64,000 nucleotides of DNA, from NCBI GenBank assembly GCA_963924555.1, contig OZ004590.1, forward strand, positions 682,001 to 746,000. The letters are read 5' to 3'. Source of the stretch: Crambe crambe. Lineage: Eukaryota; Porifera; Demospongiae; Poecilosclerida; Crambeidae. Shown here piece by piece: positions 46,101 through 58,100 of the stretch. Made by a program: the position numbers and the translations under genes. Below the pieces are notes generated by a model. The model saw nothing but the letters and a program-made list of their open reading frames with translations. It did not search any database and was not told where the DNA came from. The first letter of the stretch is position 1, and each line of letters opens with the position of its first letter.

Positions 46101-49100
46101 AGAGAAAGGCACAGAATGTGGGGAGAAGAAGAGGCAAAAAAGTTGGAGAGCACGCTTCATAGAAGATGAAAGATCAAGGGAAGAGAGATGCAGAAAAGTT
46201 GGAGAGCATGCTTCAGAAGATGAAAGATCAAGGGAGAGAAAAGTTGGAGATAGCATGCAAGGGAGAGCTAAAGAGAGAGGCATAAGTGAAGTTCAGGTGG
46301 AAACTAGAGGCACAAAAGTGGGAGAGCACGCTTCACAGAAGATGAAAGATCAAGGGAGAGAGAGGCAGAAGTGAATTTCAGGTGGAAACTAGAAGAGAAA
46401 GGGAGAGGCAGAAAAGATGGAGAGCATGCTTCACAGAAGATGAAAGATCAAGAGAGAGAGAGGCAAAAAGTCGGAGAGCATATACAGTCAGAGAGAGATA
46501 GAGAAGTCAAAGAGTATGCTTGACAGAAGATGAAAGAGCAAGAGAAAGAGAAAGGCACAGAATGTGGGGAGAAGAAGAGGCAAAAAAGTTGGAGAGCACG
46601 CTTCATAGAAGATGAAAGATCAAGGGAAGAGAGATGCAGAAAAGTTGGAGAGCATGCTTCAGAAGATGAAAGATCAAGGGAGAGAAAAGTTGGAGATAGC
46701 ATGCAAGGGAGAGCTAAAGAGAGAGGCATAAGTGAAGTTCAGGTGGAAACTAGAGGCACAAAAGTGGGAGAGCACGCTTCACAGAAGATGAAAGATCAAG
46801 GGAGAGAGAGGCAGAAGTGAATTTCAGGTGGAAACTAGAAGAGAAAGGGAGAGGCAGAAAAGATGGAGAGCATGCTTCACAGAAGATGAAAGATCAAGAG
46901 AGAGAGAGGCAAAAAGTCGGAGAGCATATACAGTCAGAGAGAGATAGAGAAGTCAAAGAGTATGCTTGACAGAAGATGAAAGAGCAAGAGAAAGAGAAAG
47001 GCACAGAATGTGGGGAGAAGAAGAGGCAAAAAAGTTGGAGAGCACGCTTCATAGAAGATGAAAGATCAAGGGAAGAGAGAGGCAGAAAAGTTGGAGAGCA
47101 TGCTTCACAGAAGATGAAAGATCAAGGGAGAGAAAAGTTGGAGATTGATATCCGAGCATACTTCACAGAAGATAAAAGGGTAAGGGAGAGAGAGAGGCAG
47201 AAAATTTGGAGAGCACACTTCACAGAAGTTAAATTAAAAAGAGTAAGGGAGAAAGAGGCAGAGAAGTCAAAGAGTATATGCTTGACGGAAGATGAAAGAG
47301 CAAGAGAAAGAGAAAGGCACAGAGTGAGGGAGAAGAATAAATGTCAGCCAGTGAGAAAGAGTATGAGGATAACTAGCAAGAGAGAGCAGAGAAATGAAAC
47401 AGCATGCTTGACAGAAGATGAAAGAGCAAGAGAAGGAGAGAGACACAGAGTGAGGAAGAAGGGGAGAAAAGTGTGTGTGTGTGTGAGAGAGAGAGAGAGA
47501 ATGAGGACATCTAATTGGGAAGAACAAACGAGCTTGCTAATGAAATAAGCAGCATCTACCTTGAGCCCCCATATCTTCAGTTTGCCAACATTGATGTTTG
47601 CAAGCAACTGCTATCACAATGGAAAAGTGTTGAAGAGCACACTTGACGAAAGATGAAAGAGCAAGAGAAAGAGAGAGGAAGAAATTTCAGCCAGTGAGAG
47701 AGAGAGAATGAGGATTATAACTGTGGAAGAACAAAGATAAAGACAAGCTGCTAATGAAACAAGCAGCATCTATAGCTACCTTGAGCCCATATCTTCAGTT
47801 TGCCAACATTGCAAGCAGGTTAAAATGAAATCATCCCCTGTTGCACTAAAGGATTTACTCCTGTTGAGAAATGGATTGAGTAGCTATATATGTTGCATGT
47901 CCAAAGAATCAATCCTATGCAAACACTTGCACTATAATGATTGTTCAGGACCCCCTATAAAACCCACTGCAGGTTGTGGTCAGAAACCCACCTATATGGG
48001 ACACTAAAGGCAGTATGGTCAGCTGTACATATAATTGAGCAGTAGCTAACATCTCAAACTGAGACTATATCTCTTCTCAGCAAGGACCACAACCGATATT
48101 AGAGAGCACTTGACAGAAGATGAAAGACCATGAGAAAGTGAGAAAGAGAGAGGCACAGAGTGAGGAAGAGAAGAAATGTAAGCCGGTGAGAGAGAGAGTA
48201 GCTATGAGGAGAACTAAGAGGCAGAGGAGCTGGAGAGGAGGGAGAGAAGCAGAGAAGTCAAAGAGCACTTGACAGAAGGTGAAAGAGCATGAGAAAGAGA
48301 GAGGCACAGAGCGAGGAAGAGAAATGTCAGCCAGGGAGAGAGAGAGAGTATGAGGAGAACTAACAGGGAAGAATAAAGACAAAGGGAAGCTGCTAGCTAA
48401 TGAAGCATCTACCTTGGGCCTATATCTTCAGTTTGCCAACATTGTCAGGCTTTGAGGTTTGCAAGTGAAGCTCTCAACTGCTGTCACAATAGAAAAGTTA
48501 GTCTACCACCGCACCTCTTACTGTCTATCCTCTGCACTCAAAGAACTGTTTACTGATATCTGAAACTCACTATCTCTTCTCAGCCAAGTGTGGGCACCTG
48601 AACCAGTTTGATTAGACTCCAGGTACCTATTTTCAGTTGGGTGGGTCAGACTCACTACAAATTAATGCATGTGAAAAGGAAGAATAAACACCATAATGTG
48701 AAAGGTACAAGTTAAAATCAAAATATTCGCACAATTAAATTTCGCTTAAAGCTTGCACATTACAATCGGTAGAATCTAACATGATAATGCCCTTGCAAAA
48801 TTAATAGACCTTTACTTGATAACTTGTACCCTTCACATATGTCACTAGTAGGACTCGATCTCATAGTCTCCTGATTACAATCCCAGATTGCAAGCCACTC
48901 AATGCCAGTGAATGGACACACATTCGTGTGTCAGCTATCTCTCTCGATAATGATGATAGACTACTGTATCAACTCGGGATTTTAGATTAGCCAATCCATC
49001 TACCGGTAGACTTTATTTCAGCATCTTCGACCTCCAAGTATAGCTCAACAATAACACAACACCTTGACTCTATAAATAATGATTGGGCTGCTGGACTATT

Positions 49101-52100
49101 GGACAACTATTCTGTCCCTGCATACACACAGAAGAATGAACTCTATACATAGCTAAAACCATAAAAGAGAGGGAAAAAAGACCATGAACAAGTAAGGGAA
49201 AAATCATTTCATGAAATGAAAAAAGATGTAGGGATGACCACTGCTCAAACAAGAAATGCTTTATTCTGTATATCCAGCCTACAATCCCTACATATACACG
49301 CTATAATCTGAAGCTACCCGACGTAGAGCTGGTGCTCATCCTAAAAGTTATCTACTTTCCTCCCTCTGAAGGCAACAGGCTAACTATTCCTACTTTACTC
49401 CCTTTATATATCATCTTGACCTATCATGGGAGTGAAGTAGGAATAGTTAGCTCATAGTTTGGTAATATTGGTGATGGGTGAAGTTCACTCTCTTGTTGCT
49501 GAACTTTTTTGAACCACACATAGCCATCCCTACTTTTTTAGAATAATTCTTAATAATATTGAGTTCCAAATTCATGTAAGTTTGAACTATGAGTGAAGAT
49601 CAGCAAGCGGGAAGAAACTAGGATCGATGCAAGAACGAGAGAGACAGGAACAGAGGCTAGCCATTAGCTACAATTATTCAGCTAATAGACAACATGGACT
49701 TGTTGCTGATACAGATGTCCATTTGTCGCTCCGCTCTCGATCTCAATCTGCTGCCTACTCTCAGTCTCGAACCACTAATAGTAGTCTCACACCTGCCAAA
49801 AGCATGCGCAATGGTGCACGATGATGCGTATCAAGCACGTGTATTAGCTTCTAGTTCTAGCTAGCCAATAAACAGACAGACTCAGGCTCACAGTCACTAC
49901 GCAGTAACTCTACACCGTGAAGAGAGTGCTGATGCTTCTTGGCCGTCTTTGCCAACAAATCAAACCCATTATGACATGCAGAGAACTGACTAAAAGACAG
50001 CAATGAACAAATGCAGTGTACACGAACTAGTGATCGTTTGAAGTGCTAAAGAGAGAGCCATGGTAATGGAGAATCTCAGAACTTTGAGGCTTCCAAATGA
50101 GAGAATCCAATACACATACTTCAATCAAGCTATCTGTGAGAATAACCATTCAAAACGGCAGTTTGAAAGCATTGAACAGCAAGTTAGAATACTAACTGCG
50201 TAAATATAACCTTAGCCATGTTGCTCAGTGTGCATTATTTAGAAAGTTTAATAATAAAGGTTGCACTGAAGTCGTGCTGAGGCATTCCTAGTCTAACGTG
50301 GTTTATGGAAGTGATACAACATTAGACTGTTGTTTTAGCAGTATAAACTATTGATGCATGGCTTACTATACTGTCCATTGCAGGTTGGTTGTCAGGAAGG
50401 TTTGGGGAATAGGTGGATACCATTTATCCTTAGCCTCGTTCCCAGGCCTTCCTCTCTCACGTACCGCACGGGAGGAAGAGAAGAAGAAAAAGAAGAAAAA
50501 TAAGCGAGAGGAAGGCCTGGTACATCTTATCACGTGAGTGACGTCACAAACAGCGTGATATTTAATGAGCGTGGGCGATATACAAGCTAACTCATGACGT
50601 CAGAAAACAAGTGCCCACGCGATCTCTTCCGCAGGATCTAGGAAGGACTGAAGCGATTTAGATCGAGCAGACTTTAGACTTCTACACGAGATAGATAGCT
50701 GATTTTAGCTGATTTAAGTACACAGTCCTAGCTTTTTTGTTACGTAGCTAACTAGTAGTAGCTAGATAGTTAGCTCAATACTCTTGGGTCTACTCCTGAT
50801 CTTAGATGTCACAGACTGCTCCAGTATAGGCCTAGGACAAACTGAAGCATTCAAACTTACGATCGCGAAGACGGTCTGATCTGTTTGATGGTCCTGTCAG
50901 AAGGCGTAGGCATGGTCATGCTGCAGAGTAAAACATGCCCACGCGCAATTAAAGTCCTCTCTACCTCCTCTCTACCCTTGACGTCACTCACGTGATAAGA
51001 TGTACCAGGCCTTCCTCTCGCTTATTTTTCTTCTTTTTCTTCTTCTCTTCCTCCCGTGCGGTACGTGAGAGAGGAAGGCCTGGGAACGAGGCTAATTTGT
51101 CCTATGGTTTATACAACTGCATGGATTGTATAGGACATGAAAGGATCGGGTTTCTTAGGTCCTTGTAAGCCACTACCTATTTCTCATTCCTTACTGACAA
51201 CCATCCTGAAATCTACAGTAGTACAAATTCATGAGTTAATGTGGTGAGTAGTAACACCAACTATGAGATGTCACAGTTGACTACAGTTTCATACTGACTA
51301 GCTCTTCCTACTCTACACCTAAAGGCAAGCCAGACACTCGACAATGCTACCGTTTCAGAGAAACTCAACCACTAAGCAGCCATAATTCAATCAATTTTTT
51401 GTCGTCAAATTTCTCGAGCAGCAGCCATGTGCTATATAACCATATTTTGTATTGTATGAACCAGTGGGCAGGGCGACTTGAATAGATTTTAAAAAGAAGC
51501 CACTAGGTGAGAGCTGTGGCACTTTTTAGCTGTTTGATCACTCAATCGACAGCTGAGTGTTCGCTAAATCTTTTCAAGCCACCTTTCCATCTTGGTTTAT
51601 ACAATTGGAATAAGCACAAAAGACTTAAAAACAAGATTGCTGTTTGAGAAAAATGACAGCTGAAAATTGATCAAGTCATGGCTGCTTAGTGTTTTAATTT
51701 CTCTGAAACAGTAGCATTCTTGAGTGTCCTCAGTTGTAGTAGGAAGCTAGTCAGTATGGAACTGGTGTACATTAACTGAGAAAACTCTATACCGTTACAT
51801 GCAGCCTCGTGTGAAAATGATCCCTACATTTACAACAGGATGTACGTAAATGTAGAGATTGGCAGTACATTATACAGACCAGCTACGTAGATTTTAGCCA
51901 TCCCTACTTTTTTTTTTCTTTTTTTTTTCAAGAGTCGACCACATACCAAGTAGAAAAAAAAAACAGGCAATAAGTCTTATAATGTATTACATTACAGATG
52001 TGTCACTGAGAGAAGCTGTCGAGGCAATGATTATTTTGATCATTAAAAAATATTATTTTGCTAGCAAGTTAACAGGTGAAAGGTCAGGAAGCACAACTGT

Positions 52101-55100
52101 ACTCTCTCACTAGTGTCCCAAGTCATAGATTATTGAAGCTGGATGGCCATAACCTGGTAAAAGATAGGAAACATTTCCATTATACAAGCAGTTGATTATG
52201 ACCTAACTGCTTTTTGTCAGCTATTAATACAGACTAGCGACTACCTGCAGATACTCTGCACACGCCCACACCCACAAAAATGAATGTGTGTGTCGTGAGT
52301 GGCTTGCAATCTGGGCTTGTAATCATGAGACCATGAGATCGAGTCCTAACAGTGACATATGTGAAGGGTACAAATTATGCATGTCAAGTAAAGGTCTATT
52401 TGCAAGGGCATTATCATGTCAGACTCAGTTATATCGATTGTAATGTACAAACTAATTTTTTTGTGCGAATATTTCAATTTTAACTTGCACCCTTCACATT
52501 ATGATGTTTATTCTTCCTTTTTGCTTGCATTTATTTGTAGTGAGTCTGACTATTCATCTAACACCATGCCAACCAGTCCACCCAGGTACCTGGAATCAAA
52601 TCAAACTCAGCTGTGGTTCAGGTGGGACTTTAGGTGCCCACACCACTTACTGAGAAGAGATAGTCAGTTAGAGACGTTACTGCTCAATAGTGTACAGCTG
52701 ACCATACTGCCTTTAGGTTCTGACCATAAGTACCACAACCTGGGGTTCTGAACAATCATTTAGAGTGCAAGTGTTTGCATAGGATTGATTCTTTGGATAT
52801 TTTCTCACATGTAACATAGCTACTCAATCCATTTCTCAACAGGAGTAAATCCTTTAGTGATCGATCCCAAATTTTCATTTTAACCAGTAAACAGTTCTTT
52901 GAGTGCAGAGGGATAATCAGTAAGCGGTAGTAGAGTAATTTTTCCACTGTGACAGCAATTGAGAGCTTCACTTGCAAACCTCAAACTTGACAATGTTGGC
53001 AAACTGGATGTGCCTTGTTTCATTAGCAGCTAGCCTTTGTCTTTGTTCTTCCCTGTTAGTACTCTCTCACTGGCGGACATTTCTTCCCTTCTTCTTCTCT
53101 CCTTCACTCTGTGCCTCTCTCTTTCTCTTGCTCTGTCAAGTGTGTTTTTTGACTTCTCTGCCTCTCTCTCTCCCTTGCTCTTTCATCTTCATCTCCGACT
53201 TCTCTGCCTCTCTCTCTCCCTTGGTCTTCTAGTTTCCATGTTACCTGAACTTTACCTCTGCCTCTCTCTCCTTATATTTAAGCAGAGTCATGTTTAAGCA
53301 TGCACGTGTGCATGCATTCGTCGCAAGCTGACTTCCCACCTCTCGTCTTGCCGCTCTGTGGGAGTTGAATTATCCCTCTCGTGGCTGAACCTCAAGGTGG
53401 CCTCACAAAGGATACTATCGTCTGATCTCACCTCCTCCACCAAGCACCTTTTCAGGCATGTTGCCATTGCTCTTTGGCGTAGGAATGCAAGTTTATGGCT
53501 GCATTGTCGATACAAACCAAGGGACAAAAAAAACAAAATAAATAAATAAAAACAACAACAAACAAACAAACAAAAAAAAACAAGTGAAAGAAAAACTGAC
53601 TACAATGGCAATGCTATGAACATTTGATTTTTTAAAGGATATTGCAGATCAAACACAAAAGACCATCCAGTTTAGGGAGCAGGGTCGGCCTCCTTGGGTT
53701 ACATCTTTTCACACTCATCAAAATTCAGTGAGAAAAAAAGAAACAAAAAACAACAGCATAGCTGATCTGCAATATCCTTTAAAAATCAAATGTAAGTAAT
53801 GTTGTTGCAGTTGCGCGGTAGTATGTTGGCTTGCGAGTTCCGAGGACTCGCAAGCCAACATACGCTTTGGGTTCGAGCCCTAACTTGATCAGGTTTTTTT
53901 TCTTTCTCAATTTCAACTGTGATGTATTACTGTGACGTCACGTGACGTAGTGCGTATGTACGTACGCACGTCAAGCACATTATTATATAGATGATAGTTA
54001 AAGCTGACTAGATACTCACCTGAACCACATAATGCCTGTACACGAGTCTCATCTCTGTGTGCAATCAAGGCTTGCTGCTACAGGAGAAAGCTAAAGAACT
54101 CTGCTTGCATGTGTTCTTAGATTGCATCGTCAACACAATTACTGATGATAGTAAAGCTGACTAGATACTCACCTGAACCACATAATGCCTGTACACACTG
54201 CTTAGCAGAGTCTCTCTGTCTGAAATCAAGGCTTGCCGCTACAGAAGAAAGCTAAAAGTAATGAACTCTGCTTGCACATGTTCTTAGATTGTATGGTCAA
54301 CATGGAGACGGTAGTACAATCTCTGACCTGATGCACAGTCCAAAATGGAGTAGAGTTAGGTGCTCTAAGTTAATAGCATGAAGAAGGACAAAGTTGCTTT
54401 AGAGATCCGTGATGGCAGCGAAGCCCTGAGGTACTCAGGGAAGAAACATGCTTTGATTATTTATTTATTTATTTATTTATTTTACGTTGTTTTTTTTCTA
54501 CTTGGTATGTAATTCACAGAAATACTCTTCCCTTCCCTTAGTCCCTTACTCTCTCAATGCTGTTCATATAAGTATTGTGTTGATGTTGTAGACCTAGCTC
54601 AGCCCTTGGCACGAGTCAGTTCAAAATCATAAGCCCAGGTCCCTAAACCCCACCCCCCACATCTATAATCTTTACGTAGTCCCCTGTAATCATAGCTTGA
54701 TCCTACTGTGGCAATTAGCATTGTAGTAAAATTATTAATTTTGAATAAAACGGCATCTACTCAAAAATGCGTAAATCATGTCCTCTAGATTGATTGCTAC
54801 AATGCGGAGAGAGAGAGAGAACCCTTTTAATCAGTACAGCATGTAGCGAAGCAGTTACATAATTTATGAGTTATTTTTGCTACTTATTACGTATGTAAAT
54901 ATAAGTTAGACAACGAGACCAAGGGATATAAGTTATTTAGACACCCGAAGGCCCGAGGCTGTAGCATCCCAAGCGCAGTGAGGGTGCTACTAAGGGCCTG
55001 AGAGTCATGCATAGCAACCCTGTGCAGCAACTTACTGACAACCGCTGAGTTTGACAAACACTTATGGAAAGTAACCAGCAGCCAACCCTGGCGCCTCCAC

Positions 55101-58100
55101 TCATAACCACTACATGTTATCTAGGCACTACATGTTATCTAAGTGAGCTTTATACAAGAAACTAACCACTTCTTGTTTGCTAGCTGTTCAGCAGGGTGCT
55201 TTCCCCCTTAAAGTTGCTAGGCAACTAATGTAAAATAATGCACTGTGCTGATAAGTGCCTGAGAGCAGGGTGATAAGTGCTGACCAGTGATATAAGTGAT
55301 TTATTACACTTGGTTTTCCTACTAAGCTATGATCTAACTACTATTTATTTTTTTCTGTAGTAACTCCAGCATTCAGTACAGCATGCCTTAATGAAAGGTT
55401 TACTGTATACTGTGTTGCTGATAACATACTTGGATGGAGAAGTGAACAAGTTATTGGTCCAGTGGAAATTTCATTTCAAGTTGGTCTGGATTCACCTGGG
55501 TCCACAGCATCTAGAAGGAATGCTACTGCCATGTTTATTAATTTGAATGGTAATACTATCAACTCTTCTTTGTCATACACTGCAAACAATGGTGTGAGTA
55601 TCATATGTGTAGAAGATGGATCTGCTAATGACACCTATGTACAGCGTATTAGTCAGCGTAAGTTGTTACTGGAATATGGTAGATTTGATTGTAGAAGTAA
55701 TTGTCTGGTAAGATAGAAGAAAAACACCAACTTATGTTGTGGGGGTGGGTTAGACTAATAAAAGTGAATATTATCATCACCAATCTTAACCCACTCTACT
55801 GCATGTATCTCTTTTTCTACCAAGAGCACACATAAGTAGGGGAAAAAGTTGACAATCAAATTTAGTTGCATATCACAGGGTACAAGACCAAGTTTTTTCT
55901 TTACGCGGCTTAAAGATAAATGATGCTTATGGAATTAATTTCTAAGTTCCTTCCCATGCGCATAGATGTGGGGTGGGTGTGTAAAGTTCAAAACTACTAT
56001 CGAGAGTGAGGTAGTAGTTGGGTATGATTCTTGAAATCAGGAGGGGTCGGCTCTCTTGTTTATGAACTTTTTACACAGCCATCCCTACTTTTCTTGTTCA
56101 AGGGCCAACCACATACCACGTAAATTTTGAGCAGTTAGCTAGACTATTTAGTAAAGGTTGTCACATGAATAAGCTGTTCAAGGGGTGGGGTTTCCATCTA
56201 TCCGGCCAGCTAGCTAGCTGCTAGTTCATGCTATGAAGAATACCAACCAAAGCCTAGGGAAGATCAACAAGGTACTGAACATACCACAAATAATTAGCCT
56301 CATACCCAGGCCCGCTTTTTTCGCGGGATGATGGAAAAGTAAGAGGGCCTGGTATCAATTGCATGCGCATGCACTTAATTAAACATGTAATAATATCTAA
56401 AATTTCATGCATGGTGAATGATATAATCATCAAAACGTATGTACGTAGCATGTGCACATTCTATCAGCTTAGCTAGCTTGTTTGCACAGAACACTTCTTG
56501 AGTTAAATCTAGCGCAGAAAAAGCAAAAGCATCAGAACAGTCTTAGCTAGAGCTGCTGACTCAGCTCTCAAAATTACAATGATGTAATGTTTATTATGAT
56601 TTGTGCCCGAAAGAGCAAACCCTTTAATTCAAGGGCTGGAGTGCATGTGCATGCTGGAAAGCCCACCTTAGTTGTTGGTGATTTTTCCACACAACTCTCT
56701 GCTATTAGATTCTCTGTGCATGAAGCTTTCATGGCTGACTAGCTATCTTTAGCACTATATTCGGCATGTCTATATTCATAAGCTGTAGAACTATGTCCTT
56801 GCATGCGTGAATTGGGAAAGGTCGCCGATATAACGTGTTAGTACGTGATGTCTAATTACATAGCTAGAGTGTTCCATTCCGCTGGCCTCACTGAACTACC
56901 AGTAAACTATTAGAGCTAGTGAGAGAGCTCGAGAGCGTGTTCTGTATCTATGAGCTCTTATCAAAAAAAAAATGGTGCCTGTCGTTTGGAAGTTCCCCTG
57001 TTTGATCTGCGGGAAACCAGTCAAAGTCAACCAGCGGTGCGAGGCCTGTCTTTTGTGGAGCCACCAGAAGTGCCTTGGTTTGACTACCTTAGACTATGTG
57101 AGTCTTCAGGAGTCAGAGGAGGGCTGGTGCTGTGCACCATGCTGGAGGCTGCTGTCGTGACAGTTCCTTCTCCATCTGCCAGGAAGGTCAGGCTAGCTTT
57201 AGGAGATTTCTCCATCAGACTCCCTCAGATAGAGGGTGATGCCTCCTCTGTGACGAGTTCTGTCCCTATATGACAGGCAATATGATGGAATGTTCAGCTC
57301 CTGGTCCAGTATGTCTGAGTCCAGCCAGGTTTCAGTAAGAGCTACTATGTCTGGCTCAGCTATAGAGACCCTAGCCCTCAAAAAGTCCATCTGTTGCAAC
57401 AGACTTCTGTGTGGTGGTTTCCAATCATAAGTCCTTTGAGGCAGTAGAGTTTATGGCTGCATGGACCACCTTGCACTCCTCCTAGGCCACCTGGTTCAGA
57501 CCACATCATGGATGAGCTGGAGTCGATTCTCTCTGAGCTGAGATGGTCTTCAAACACCACCTTCCTACTCATGGGGACTTCAATGTTGGTTTTTTTGAAC
57601 ACGCCTCATCAACTTGCCTCAGACTGGAAGAAATTACATCATCCTTCGGCCTTACCCAAGTTGTTGACGAGCCTACCCATATCACTGATACCTCATCCAC
57701 ACTGATTGATCACGTCTACATGTCCAATCCTGCAGTGTGTTCGGGTGTGTCCGTCGAGGCCCCTCTAGGCTCTGCCAACCACAACTCCATTGTGGTTCAA
57801 CTCTCCTTTGTCAAGTGTAAGCCCAGGTCAGTCAAACGTAGGGTGTGGTTATACCAGAAAGCTGACTTTGAGGGCCTGAATGACCACCTCATGGATTCAC
57901 TACCTGACAAACTACACTCCACTATGGACGTCAACAATCATTGGGAGTGTTTCCAAGACACTATTATGTCTGGTGCTTCAGATTTCATCCCCAACTTCAC
58001 TACCAGTTGACGCAAACCTGCTTTCAGACTACCAAAAACCGTCTGAAACTTCGTCAGCAGACGCAATAGATCACATACCCTAGCCATCAAAACAAGCTCA

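Noticed and set aside
45692..47548. Long charged open frames (KEQEKEKGTECGE type, up to 190 codons)
   Set aside because: They lie in the 446-bp purine array, recur with its period, and result from few stop codons in purine-rich DNA; no start context or domain.
53812..53890. tRNA gene
   Set aside because: A B-box-like site is present but no cloverleaf; the head is one long hairpin, and a second copy shares a SINE body.
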